22,500 bases of DNA from Neocallimastix lanati (nom. inval.) (lineage: Eukaryota; Neocallimastigomycota; Neocallimastigomycetes; Neocallimastigales; Neocallimastigaceae), in NCBI GenBank assembly GCA_016946835.1, contig JACVTC010000104.1:442501-465000 (forward strand), read 5' to 3'. How positions within the stretch are numbered: position 1 is the first letter of the stretch; each line of letters opens with the position of its first letter. The position numbers and the translations under genes are program-made. The notes below the pieces were generated by a model. It saw only the letters and a list, made by a program, of their open reading frames with translations, was not told where the DNA came from and did no database searches. Shown piece by piece: positions 1-11,725 of the stretch.

Positions 1-26
1 GAAAAATGCAAATATAAAATAATGCT

Positions 27-67
<41 letters not shown>

Positions 68-105
68 ATAATACAATGGATTCATTACAATGATAAATTA
101 TGTAG

Positions 106-364
106 AAGGTACATGATATTATTGAATTATACAACAACACCAATGCTAACTACATATCCAGTTTAATAAACAATATAAAAACCTCAAGGTTTCAACTTTT
201 TACAGTCTTTCCAATATTTCCATATTTTCTCTCTTTCGTACTTGAAACCACTTTAGAAAGGATCACCATCGATTATTACCCTAATTAAAACGGAAAACTG
301 TTAATTAGTACATCTGCTATAGGTCACCACCCTCTATGTGGACCTGGAGAAATAGTTCATTGGG
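106..364 (+). pseudogene. Unidentified coding exon or gene relic (one in-frame stop)
   Basis: A single + frame stays open for 86 codons apart from one TAA at 286-288, in a local patch far less AT-rich and homopolymer-poor than its surroundings. It begins right after a possible 3' splice site (TTATGTAG, ending at 105) and ends at a good 5' splice site (G|GTATGT, intron from 365). The read-through starts KVHDIIELYNN, contains FPIFPYFLSFVLETTLERI and DYYPN, then the stop, then GHHPLCGPGEIVHWG. Two models fit. In one, this is the terminal exon of a gene lying mostly left of the window, ending at 288. In the other, it is an internal exon broken by a nonsense change. I do not recognise the family. 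Three inverted repeats overlap it (188-195 with 242-249; around 281-310; around 321-346), so a structured RNA is a weaker alternative. Confidence 0.5.
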
Positions 365-388
365 GTATGTAATATGTAAATAATATAA

Positions 389-419
<31 letters not shown>

Positions 420-447
420 CACTATATAATATATTAAATCATGGAGT

Positions 448-478
<31 letters not shown>

Positions 479-1342
479 TCCTAAAAATTATTATTAAATA
501 AAAAATATATATAATATATTAAATTATAACATTATTGTATAAATTAAAGATTTTGAGTCAGACTCCTTTAACACTATTATATATTTTTAAAATAACGAAT
601 TTTTTTTTTTTTTTTTTATTTTATTTTATTTTATTTTATTTTATTTTATATATATATATATTTATTTAAAATATTTAAAATATTTAAAATATTTAAAATA
701 TATATATATAATAGAATAACACTAAACTTTTAGTGAATAGGTATTATTATTATAAAGAGGGTAAAGAATAAAAAATAAAAAAAATAAAAAAAAAAAAAAA
801 ATACAAATAAAAATAAAAACAAATTAAAAAATGAATATATATATATTTAAAAGAAAAAGCATCATTAATTACAACTGTTAATAACAATAATACAAAGTAA
901 TTCACTATTTAAAGATACACTTTTATTATCATTATTATTATTATTATATATTCATTATATATTATTTTATATTTAATTATTTTATATTTATTTATATTTA
1001 ATTTTTAAAAGTTCACTTATGAAAATTATTTTATATAGAGATAGAGTTAAAAAAAAAAGTATATATATTATTATTATTATTAATAATAAATTTTAAAATT
1101 ATTTTTTGAAGAAAATGCTATAAATATAACTTAATGTATAAATTAAATGTTATTATTATCGATTATTGATTTAAATGAAGATTAAAAAAAAAGAAAAAAA
1201 AAAAATAATGAAAAATAAAAATGTTGAAAAAAAAAAAATAATAATAATAAAGTATTTATAAATATATATATTGAAATTGATGATGATAAATTGGATAAAT
1301 AATTATTAAAAATGAAAAATAAAAATAATAAGAAAAATAAGA

Positions 1343-1379
<37 letters not shown>

Positions 1380-1442
1380 ATAATAATAATAATAAAAAAA
1401 TATAATAATAATAAATAAATATATATATATTTATTTATTTAT
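365..1442. other. AT-rich intergenic DNA between the left relic and the transcription factor 3' end
   Basis: No gene is seen. The stretch holds homopolymers A28 (392-419), T28 (450-477), T18 (600-617) and A29 (1349-1377). It also holds a (TTTTA)n pentanucleotide run (about 614-650), four tandem copies of TATTTAAAA (about 660-700) and several AAT/TTA microsatellites. The lone TGAGTCA at 554-560 matches the Gcn4/AP-1 consensus, but one copy this far from any 5' end is weak evidence of function. The part next to 1442 is the 3' untranslated region of the minus-strand transcription factor and contains overlapping AATAAA motifs directly after its stop codon. Confidence 0.7.
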
Positions 1443-4400
1443 TTATTTATATCCAAGATTCATTTCTTGAATTAAATCAATGAAATCATCCGTGGTTGAG
1501 AATAAATCATTATTATTTATATAATTCTTTAAAAAGGCATCATCTTGTAAATTATTGGTCATTGGTATATTTTTATTATCTGGATCTGTTAATCCATCTT
1601 CTAAATTCATTTGGTTTTTACCTTTGTAGGAAGATGAAATAGAATCTAATTTTTATATATAATATTAATATTAAAATGATATAAAATAAAATTAATTAAA
1701 TAAATAATAGAATAATGAAAAAATAAAATAAAATTATAAAATTTACCAGTTTCATTAGTTAAAAGGTTTGGATCAATGAAATTTGTAGATGATGATGTTA
1801 AATTATTTGTATTGATGACAGGTGAAGCACTCATTTTTGCCATTGATAAAGGTAAATCATTTCCGATGATTTCTGATTTTTTGGCTTGTGTATTCTTGGA
1901 AGAAGAAGATGACGAGGATGAGGAAGAATAGATGGAAGAATAAATTGATTTAAGATTAGAAGAAGTGGTATTGGCATTCATTGCATCAATATTTTCAAGA
2001 TCAGATTCTTTAATTTCAATATTAGCTTTACGAACAATCCATTTAGCATAGGCATAAAGATAGGTAGCTAAAGGTTGAACTTTAGATATCTTTAATAATT
2101 GAATATTATTTAAAATGGCTTTAGTGGCAGTATGTCTTTCTTCTACCGTCCAATTATTAGATTTGACAATAAAAAGTTGAACACTAATACAAGTCATAAT
2201 GGTAGTTGGAAGTTGAGCTAAAAAGAAGGAACATAATGGATGAGGTTCGGAGGTAATGGCCATCATGGAAATTATAATATTGGTTAAATAGATAGCAGCA
2301 GAAGCACAAATATTTTTAGATTCAATGACGGTTGGGGTTACTGAAGTTGAAGTTAACGAATAGACATGAAGAGCTAATTGAGCACGATAATAAATTGCTG
2401 CAAGATATAATGGAAACATCGTCCATACTAAATCTTTTGGAGATTTAGATAAATTAGTATTAGCATCAGTATTAGCATCAGCATCAGCTTCAGTATCCTT
2501 TGTGACAAAAGTAGTATGATCTTCTCCTTTAATATTTGAATTTGAATTTGAATTTGAATTTAAATTTAATACCTCGGATTTAATTCCTTTTTCAACTTTT
2601 ATATCTATTTTTATTTTATTATTTGAAAGAGTTGTTGCTGTTGTCGTTGGTAAAGTGGTAGTAAATTTTGTTTTATTGTACATAGAATTAGTATTGGAAT
2701 TAGAATTTGTATTTGAATTAGAATTAGAATTAGAATTGATATTAAAATTGGTATTAGAATTAGAATTAGAATTAGAATTGAAATTGAAATTGGAATTCAT
2801 ATTTAAATCACTAGTGGTGGTTTCTTGATCATCATTATATAAATAAGGTGGATCAACCCATTGTAAAAATTCTGGAATAGAATTTCTCCAATCCGTTAAT
2901 TTCTTTTGATGTAAGAGAACAAATTTTTCTTTTTTATTTGGATCAGTTTCTCGAGAAGCTTTTCTTTTACCGGCATTACTCCAACGTGAAATTTCTCCTA
3001 CGATTTCAAAAAGTTCTAATCTAACCGTTAATGCTTGTACTGTTGCCTTTTCTATTTCGGTAGCTTCATTTGAATCAATCGTTGGAGGTGGTATATCCCA
3101 ATCACTATCATCTATTATCATAGGACGACCGGTCATGATAGCACTTTGTCTATCTAAAATATATAAAAGTACCCAGGCTCTTCTTGTTTCATTTTTTTCT
3201 TCCAACGTATGATCTTGACCTCTTAACATTAAATCACGATGTAAACCTAATTCATGAGCCATTCTTACCGCAGTACCGGTATACGTATATGTAGAATATC
3301 CCATTTCAGAACGTGGATTACTCATGGCAAGTGTGGAAAGAATAATAAGTGCTTGTACGGTTGGCAAACTTGGAATATCAAAAACTTTTTGTAATTGACT
3401 TCTTGCCCAATCAAAAGCCAACTGACTAATATCTGAAGGTAAATCTTTAGGTAATTCTTCTTTTGGAATATATTTTCCTACAACCGCAAGTATACAATGT
3501 AATAATAGTTGATATCCAGGAGCATCTGGATCATTATCCAAAAGTGAGGTAAATGCCTGTCTATTGAATAAAGGTATTATAGGATGTAGATTATCAAAGA
3601 AGAGATCAAGAACTTTTCTAAAGTTTTCTTTAGTAGTAATAGGAGTAACATCTTCTACTCTTGAATTACTATTAGTCTTATCTGATCCATCTTCTTTACG
3701 ATTAGAAACTGAAGCAAGAATATTTTTTAAATCATCAAACGAAAAAGAGGCGGTCTTCTTATCGGAAGAAAGATCACTAATTAAATTTGAGGCAAGACCA
3801 ACACATGATGAATTACCAAAATAAATATAACCTCCAGAAGATTTCATATCAATAAATGCAACACCAAGATCTCCCTTGTACGGTTTTTCATCGGCTTTCT
3901 TATCTTCTATTTCCTTTTTAGGGAGAAGTGAGGATTTTTTATAATTCATTATATTATCATCTAATTTATCTGATGACATTGCCATTGAAATTGGATAATT
4001 TTGTAATAATTCGGGATTAAGATTATACATTAATACATTTTCGTTTAAGCCTTCTCTATTGAGCTGATTTAAGGGGTTTAATGGATTCATTGGATTGAAA
4101 GAATTTAATAACTTGCTACGATATAAATTATTTATATTCAATGTATTTAAGCTATTCGCATTATTTAACGTATTCAAAAAGTCTAAACTGACATTCATAT
4201 TCATATTTCTATTATTATCTGGAATTAAAAAGGAACTATTGTCACTTGGAATAGTTAAGCCATTTTGACTTATCAATGGGGATGTTTTTGATGGTACAAG
4301 AGAATTTAATTTAGTTGGTAAAGAGGAAGCTGTTGTTGTTGATTTCGATGATAGTGAATTTACATTATTAATATTAGTAGTTGTTGGTGACACTGATGAA

Positions 4401-6946
4401 TTTAATGGATTCAATGGAAGATTACCTATATTATTATTATTTATTAAAATATTTTCTATATCATTTTCAGATGAAGGAACATATGAGGAACGAATATTAT
4501 TAAGGGTAGCATTTGGTGATATTAATGAATTAGAAATATCAAAAGATCCTAAATTAGAATTTAATGAGTTGGTAGCATTTACAAAACCATTATTATTTAT
4601 TATTGGAGTAGTTTCATTATTGGTACTTATATTTGTATTTATAATTTTATTTATATTTGCATTTGCATTTGCATTTGTACTTGTATTTGTATTTGTATTT
4701 CTATTTAACGTTTTATTAGAATTAAGAAGTAATTGATTATATAATGGATTATTAGATAAAAGTTCCTCATTCCCTGTAGCATTTTTTGTTAATTGCTTAT
4801 AAGAATTTTGAATCAACTCTTGTAATTTTAATTGCTGTCCAGAACTACCTTCATTTATTGTTGAAGCATTCTCATTATTATTCAAATTCTCATCTAAATT
4901 AATTTTGTTACAAGTATCAAATAATGAATAGGGTTGATTTTTCAATAGATCTATACTTTTACTACTATCATTACCATTATTATTACCAATGGACGATTGA
5001 TTTAATAATGAAGTAGGTGGTAATACTGGTGTTTGAGATGACACTTTAATAAATGGTAAATTACTAATAGAAGAATTCGATGTACTACCGGACGTTAGCT
5101 CTTTCTCCTTCTTAGAATTGTTTATTAAATTTTTATATAATGAAGAAGTTATTGGAGATGTTGAGGATGGTATATTTGATGAAGAAGATGAATTATAACT
5201 AGGAATTGTAATAGAATTATTTGAAGACATAAAAGGTATTTCATTCTTTTCACCTACCCCAATACTTTTTATTTTACCATTTATTATTTCCTCTTCCATT
5301 TTTGGATTTATAGCATTAAGAGATGAAATTTTATTGTTATTTGTTAAATCAATAATATTTTTTTGATTGTAGGCTAGTTGATCTTTATAGAGTGAAGTAG
5401 CTAGTTTTTTATTTGCAAGATTATTTTGTTTATTTGATTTAGCCTTTCTTTTATTATTTTTCAATGGTAATGATGGTGAAAGAGGTATTGAAGTTTCTAA
5501 GAGAGACTTTGGACTAGGATTCATGGTAGTTAATACTGATGGGAAAGGAGAACTAATGGCATCATTTACAGTGGTCTTATTTAATGAATTTACTGTATTT
5601 GCGGTGGCCACATTACTTTTAGCAGCTAATGATGATAAATTATTTTTCAATTTATCATTATTTTGTAATGCAACTAATGATGATAAGTTATTTTTTAATT
5701 TATCATTATTTTGCAATGCAGCTAATGCTAGGAGATTAACTTGATTTTGTGAATTAAGAAGATCAACACCATTATTCAAGGAACCTTGTGAAGCTAATGC
5801 TAATAATTGAGAAGTATTTGTAGTAGGTAAATTTACACCCAACTGTTGCGAAAGAGCATTATGTATTGCTGATATAGTTTCTGTATTTGATACAGTAGAT
5901 GCAGATGCAGATGAAGATATAGATTTATCAGAATTACCTTTTAGCGTTGAAATTTGTTGTTGTTGATTTAAGATTAATGAATTTAATAAGGATTGATTTA
6001 TCATGGATGATATATTTGAAACTGAACTATCTGTTGATTCCTTACTATTATTATTTGTATTATTCTTTATTGATGAAGAAGTACTAACTTGAAGAGCATT
6101 TAAAAGACTATTTGTATGATTTGAAGCTAATGAATCAACTAAAGCTGCATTTGATTTACCAGCTGTAGCGGCTGCCACTGCTGCTAAATTTTGATTTGTA
6201 CCTAATAATGAACTTGCAGCTTCGGATGTATTTGAGTTTGTATTTAATAATATTGATGCTGTAGGCGTTGATAATGAATTATTTTTTTGTAATAATGATG
6301 CTGCTTTTTGAGATAACAAAGAAGCTGTAGAGCTTATTGAAGAATTAGGAGTTACTGATGGAAGAGTTGTCGTTTCCTTCTTTGCAGGAACTATTGGATT
6401 TGATTTAACTGCATTTGTTGATGTAGAAGATGGGGTTTTTGAATTTGCTTTTGATTTGGAATTTTCTGTTACGGTTTTTGCTAATAATTCTAAACTTTTA
6501 TCATCGAGATTCTGTTTAGAGGTTAACGCTAATAGTAATTCTTCAACTTTATGTAATCTTTCCTTTAAATTAACACGAGTTGAACCTTTTCTTGGTCCAC
6601 GCTTTAATGGTTGTGCAAATAAACATTCTGATTCCGTTTTATGTTGTATACATGGTGTACAAGGTGATTTACCATCACATTTAATTCTTTTCCTTCGACA
6701 AGCATTACAAGCTTGTGCTGTTCTCTTTCTTTTAACATTGGTATTTGGTAAAGATTTATATTTATTATTTGGATTAGAAGAATCATTTGCAGCTATTGCT
6801 GCAGTTGATGATGTAGAAGTTGTTGTAATGGGTATTACAGGTAATGATGGTATTGGAAGTTGTATATTTGGAAGAGGTGCTACTGGCGTTATAGGAGGTA
6901 CTGAAGATTTGTTTGAATTATTCCTATATGGATAACTAAAACCCAT
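1443..6946 (-). CDS. Zn2Cys6 fungal-specific transcription factor, 1800 aa, two exons
   Basis: Nuclear DNA-binding regulator. Exon 1 is 6946-1747 and exon 2 is 1645-1443; joined they give 1801 codons including TAA. An N-terminal binuclear zinc cluster has exact CX2CX6CX5CX2CX8C spacing (C80, C83, C90, C96, C99, C108), with basic residues before it and in its first loop. A basic linker (KRGPRKG) and a short amphipathic dimerisation helix (LKERLHKVEELLLAL) follow. Residues about 140-1000 are Asn/Ser/Leu-rich low complexity. The fungal-specific regulatory domain (Fungal_trans type) starts near residue 1107 (LHPIIPLFNRQAF, MAHELGLHRDL, RRAWVLLYILDR, DIPPP). An Asn/Ser insertion at about 1376-1472 interrupts it, and it resumes at about 1502-1642. 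The C-terminus is acidic-hydrophobic (DDFIDLIQEMNLGY), resembling an activation domain. The start is the first ATG of an uninterrupted frame, shortly before the zinc cluster. Family members are usually 600-1200 aa; the excess length is low complexity. The regulated genes cannot be told from the sequence. Confidence 0.92.
1646..1746 (-). other. Spliceosomal intron near the 3' end of the transcription factor gene
   Basis: On the minus strand the intron begins GTAAAT at 1746 and ends with TAG at 1646-1648, 101 nt in all. It is almost pure A/T and opens no conserved protein. Exon 1 ends ..AAT GAA ACT G and exon 2 begins AT TCT ATT TCA, restoring frame (phase 1) as GAT TCT. Reading through instead would give a hydrophobic, Phe/Ile/Tyr-rich tail of 33 residues unlike the rest of the protein, with its stop formed by the acceptor TAG itself. 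The spliced form gives 67 further residues with normal codon composition. Confidence 0.9.
2688..2799 (-). repeat. Hexanucleotide repeat encoding an Asn/Ser tract inside the transcription factor
   Basis: Imperfect tandem copies of a 6-nt unit (GAATTA/GAATTT on the + strand) encode alternating Asn-Ser, Asn-Phe and Asn-Thr. Related tracts lie at about 2534-2567 (Asn/Ser) and about 4655-4705 (alternating Asn with Thr and Ala). The 2688-2799 tract sits inside the fungal-specific regulatory domain and separates its two halves by well over 100 residues. Such tracts expand and contract by slippage, so length polymorphism between alleles is expected. An Ser homopolymer tract lies at about 1900-1935. 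Confidence 0.85.
5626..5721 (-). repeat. 48-bp tandem duplication in the transcription factor coding sequence
   Basis: Two adjacent 48-bp copies (5626-5673 and 5674-5721) differ at only a few bases and keep the frame, duplicating a 16-residue unit (core LQNNDKLKNNLSSL). It lies in the low-complexity region between the zinc cluster and the regulatory domain. High identity at the DNA level suggests a fairly recent duplication. The remaining differences are mostly synonymous. Confidence 0.85.
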
Positions 6947-7055
6947 TATACATTAAATATAACTAAAGTTTAGATCTTTTATATAAATATTTTTTTCACT
7001 TTGATATTTTATTTTTTTTTATTGTTCAATAAAATAAATAAATAAAGTTCAAGTG

Positions 7056-7071
7056 CGAATATTTATATTCG
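7056..7071. promoter_or_regulatory. CGAATAT-N2-ATATTCG palindrome upstream of the transcription factor
   Basis: Two perfect 7-bp inverted arms separated by TT lie about 110 bp upstream of the ATG at 6946. The CpG ends are conspicuous because C and G are rare here. Zn2Cys6 dimers commonly bind inverted triplets, but those are normally CGG rather than CGA, so binding by this protein is inference only. A dyad of this length can also arise by chance in such biased sequence. Confidence 0.3.
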
Positions 7072-7302
7072 TATATATTGTTAATTTTGCATTAATTTGA
7101 ATTTTATATTAAATTTTTTCCCTTAATTTGTTATCTTTTATTTTTTTTTTTTTTTTTTTATAAATCTAAATAATATTATAAAATATTATATAATATTTGA
7201 AACTGTTAATTTTTATTTTATATTTAATTTTTAAAAATTTCTTTTAATAAAATTATAAAAGAATCATAAATATTATATAATCATACAATTAAAATATATT
7301 TC

Positions 7303-7335
<33 letters not shown>

Positions 7336-7813
7336 TAAGAAGTTTTAAATATAATAATCTGAAATTTAATACTATATGTTTATTTGGTAAATTTCATTAA
7401 ATTCATTGTATAAAATTTTTCAACTCATATATTATTAAATTACTAAATAATTATTTTGTATTATTTTGAATTACTTTATTTTAATAATAAATAATTGTTT
7501 TAATATTTAATAATAATCAGAAATTGAATTGATTTTTAAAATTATGAAATATATACCATTAAAATAAATATATATATATATATAATTACATTTACTGCAA
7601 TATAATTATTAACCTGTATAAATATTGTTTTTCTTTTATATTCAAACTATTAATAAAAAAAAAAAGTAAAAATCTTAAAATCTAATTACTTATATATTTG
7701 AAATTTAAAAATAATTTAAGTTTCTTTTTTTTTTTGAAGTATCTTTTTTGCCTTTTACTTTTTTTTTCAACTTTTCTTGTTTAATATTTCTAATTCATAT
7801 ATTTTTTAAAGAA

Positions 7814-7847
<34 letters not shown>

Positions 7848-9169
7848 TTATTATAGAAATTTGATCTTCACCTTTATATAGGAAATAATTCATTAATTTA
7901 ATACTTTTTTATTACTTCGAAATAATATAATTGTTTTAATATAATTATTATTGGAATATTTGATAGTAATTAATAAATTATCACAATATTTTTTAAATAT
8001 ACATTAACACTTATAAAAATAATTTTTGTAATAATTTTAATATTAATTATTATTAAAAAAGTAAATGATTGCTTTTTCCTTTTTTTTTTTTTTTTTTTTA
8101 ATATTATTATTTTAATAGTTATAATTTTATAAAAATTTTAAATAATGAAAAAAAAAAAAAAAAGAACTTAATAAAAAAAAAATATAAAGTTTAAAAAATA
8201 TAATTAATTTTCAAAACTCCAAATATTAAATTCAAAAGTATATTTAAAATCATATAATTATATTATGATTTATTATATTATTATTTTATCTTGATTTATA
8301 TGTGATAATATATTATTTCTATTTAAATTGAATTTCCTTTTTGAATATCGAAAAAAAAAAAAATGTAAAATAGTATATATAATTATAAACATAATATATA
8401 ATCTAATATAAATATAGTAGACATTAATTATAAAAATCAATTAACTAATAATATACAATTATTTAAATTGAGCAATAATAAACTATAATAAATATTGAAT
8501 CCTTAATAAAATATATTAATTATTAATATTATTTAAACATAATATATATAAATATTAAAAAAAGGGTTATTAAAACATATATAAAATATTATCTACTATA
8601 AAAAAAATTAAAAAAAAAAAAAAAGGTTATAAAAAAGAAATAATATCATGTTCCAGTATATAATAATATTAAATGAATAAAAAAATATATATAAATAAAT
8701 CCTAATTATTATTAACAACATCTTATATTTATTTTTAATTCTATTTATAACCACTATTAGTAATAATAATATTTGTAATAGTAATATTTATAATATTTAT
8801 GATAAAAGTTATAATATTTTAATATTTTTTTTTATTTATAATATATATTTTTTATTTAGTAATATTTATATTTTTATTTATAATTTTATTTATTATTATT
8901 AATATTTTTTTAAACAAAATTGAATAAAGTAACATAAAAAAAAAAGTTTAATCAATAGAAATATATTAATAAATATGCTTCAATATAAATCATATAAATA
9001 TTAATATATTAATATATTGATTAATAAATAAATAATTTATTATATATTATTAATTTATTAATATTAAAACATTTTATTGATAATTTTAAGTTTATATTAT
9101 TAATATTTCTTTTAAATTATCTTAAATTAACTAAATATTTACTCTAAAATATCTAAAAATATGATAAAT

Positions 9170-9400
9170 AACAAATAATAATAATTAAATAGGTAAATAA
9201 TATAATAAATAATAAATAATAAATAATAAAAAATAATAATAATAATAATAGAGAATAATAGAGAATAATAAATAATAAATAATTGAATAATAAATAATAA
9301 ATAATAAATAATAAAAAATAATAATAAATAATTGAATAATAATAATAGTTATAATAATAAATAATAAATATTAAATAATCAAAATAATATCTTATTTTAA
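9170..9400. repeat. TAA/AAT microsatellite field
   Basis: About 230 bp of irregular (TAA)n and (TAAATAA)n, including a doubled AGAGAATAAT unit and three ATTGAATAAT-like units. Its minus strand is open for 84 codons of Tyr/Ile/Leu, purely because the trinucleotide lacks stops in that frame. Confidence 0.7.
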
Positions 9401-10440
9401 ACAACAAAAATAAAAATATAAATTATAATAGCAATAATAAAAATAATAAATAATAGTAACTGGAATAGTAATTAAGTAGTAATAATAATTATTAATTAAT
9501 TAAATTACTTGAAAGTTTCTTTACTACAACTATATTCAATATAAAGTATGACTCTTCATATTTCTATATAAACATATAAAGACTTGCTATAAAAAATTGA
9601 TATAATTTATAGTTAATTGCACTAAAAATAATATCTAAAAAGGTTTTTTTTTTAATTAATTATTGCAAAGTATATAATTCAAAGAGCAATTAATTAATAC
9701 TTCCTAAATATTAAAAATAAGAAAAGGAATAAAGAAAAAAAAATAATTAAAAAAAAAAAAGATAAACTTTATTTATTGGCTTATTAAAGACATAAAAATA
9801 ATAAATAATAAATAAAAAAATTAATAATAAAAAATAATTAAATATAAATATAAAATATAAAATATAAAATATAAATATAAATATAAATATAAAAAATAAC
9901 AAATAAATAAATAAATAAAATTTTATGGATTAAAAATTCTTTTATTATATTATTAATTAATAATCCAATAAAAGCACTAAAAAAGTAAAAAAAAAAAAAA
10001 AAAAAAATTATATATAATAAATAGGAAAGTTTAATATATTTAAAAGTGTGCTTCAATCTTTTTTTTTTATATAACTAAAAAAAATTAAAAACTTGTGATA
10101 TTCACTTTGAAATTTATATTTAATAAAATATATTAATATATGTTCATTATAAAATAATATTATAGTTATATATATTAATACTATAATCATATATATTAGT
10201 ATTTTAATTTTAATAGATTTACCCTAAAAAAAAAGAGATGGTTCGATTTATTAATTATAAATTGTAGGTGGCTGATTGGTTAAGATTGTTATTTATAATA
10301 TATAATATAGATTATTAATAATTAAAATAGATTAATAATTAATTATGTATTTGTAGATGGAATGTAAAGATAATATAATGAAATAGATTAAATATTAATA
10401 TTTATTAATTAGGAAATAAAATTATTAACTATGTATAAAT

Positions 10441-10557
10441 AATTATAATTATATTTACATATATTTATATATAAATATAAATATTATTATCTATATATAT
10501 ATGTATAAATATAAATATAATATCTATGTAAATATTTATGTATATATAATTATAATT
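10441..10557. repeat. Imperfect inverted repeat, possible hairpin or cruciform
   Basis: The left arm (10441-10467, starting AATTATAATTATAT) matches the reverse complement of the right arm (10529-10557) over about 27 bp with a few mismatches or indels. Between the arms, a TATAAATATAAATAT unit followed by a TCTAT-containing stretch occurs twice in direct orientation. The composition is pure A/T, so biological meaning is uncertain. Confidence 0.45.
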
Positions 10558-11700
10558 AACATAATGTATGTATATATATACTTATCCTACTAATAAGTTG
10601 AATCTAATTTAACATAATTCATAAAAATATATATTAATTTTAATTTTATCTTATTATTGTTTTGTTTAATTCAAAATTCTTTCTTTATTATTAATTATTA
10701 ATTATTAAATTACAAATATCAATTATTACTATTCTATTAAATTGTGGATTTCTGCTAATATTTTTAATGTAATGCTAAAAAAAATTTTTAATAATTATTG
10801 TTTGAATAAATACTTCATGATATTTACAATTCAAAAATATATAATTTTTTTTTTTTATTTTCAGTTTTATATATAAATATATATATTTATACAAAAATAC
10901 ATTAAATCTTACTCTATTTTATAAATGTTTCAATATTTTTTTATTCAGCAAATCTTTTGTTTTCAAAAATACGTCAAATTCTTCTTGTATAAAAAGAAAT
11001 TAATAAAAAATACTATATATTTTTAAATATGTTTTTGTATATATGATTTTTTTTTCTTTTTTTAATATGTTTAATATTAGATTATTGATAAACTTTCGAA
11101 ATTTTAATATTTTTTATTTAATAAATATACTTTTTTAAAATTCATTTCATTTTAAATAATTATTCAATCAATATTCTTTCTTATTTGTTTCTAATAATAA
11201 TAAAAATAATAATAATAATATAGAATATTATTTTTTTTTCATTAAAAATAAATATTTTTTTATTATACAAAATACATATTATTATTTAAAAAAGAAAAAA
11301 AAAATACTTTTAATTATGAAGAAAAAATTAAATATTTAAAAATCAAATTCATAAGAAATAAATAATAAATTAAATTTTTATTTATCAATCATTAATATTT
11401 TGTATTCAGATAAAAAATAAAAATCAAATAAAAAAAAATCAAATAAAAATAAATAAATAATTAAATAATTAAATAAATAAAATAAAAATTAAATAAATAA
11501 AAAATAAACAAAATTTATATCCATTAAAAATAAGATGAAATTAATTTTTGTGTAACAAAAAAAAATAATAATTTATAAAATATTTGTTTAAAATATTTAT
11601 AATTTAAAAAAAAATATATATATATATATAATTAAAATGTTCTAAATTTTTTAAATTCTTTATTACTATTATTTTATATGATTATATAGTTTTTTTTTTT

Positions 11701-11725
11701 TTTGTTTGTTTGTTTGTTTGTTTGT
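11701..11725. repeat. (GTTT)n tetranucleotide microsatellite
   Basis: About six tandem TTTG units directly follow a T run at about 11688-11700. This is a simple-sequence repeat in intergenic DNA. Confidence 0.85.

Noticed and set aside
554-560. TGAGTCA as a Gcn4/AP-1 regulatory site
   Set aside because: A single copy far from any gene 5' end; the same word also occurs inside copia coding sequence, so no functional inference is made.
3564-6935. Several plus-strand open frames of 73-159 codons opposite the transcription factor
   Set aside because: They are antisense shadows of the conserved minus-strand frame; no domains or codon signal of their own.
7814-7845. AAT trinucleotide array considered as a CRISPR-like or structured repeat
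   Set aside because: It is a plain microsatellite without spacers, in a eukaryotic context.
9153-10056. Minus-strand frames of 84 and 72 codons rich in Tyr, Ile, Leu and Phe
   Set aside because: They are products of TAA/ATA microsatellites and poly-A runs, with no conserved motif.
10240-10340. An intact Leu/Ser-type tRNA gene
   Set aside because: An A-box word is present, but there is no acceptor or anticodon stem and no B box downstream.
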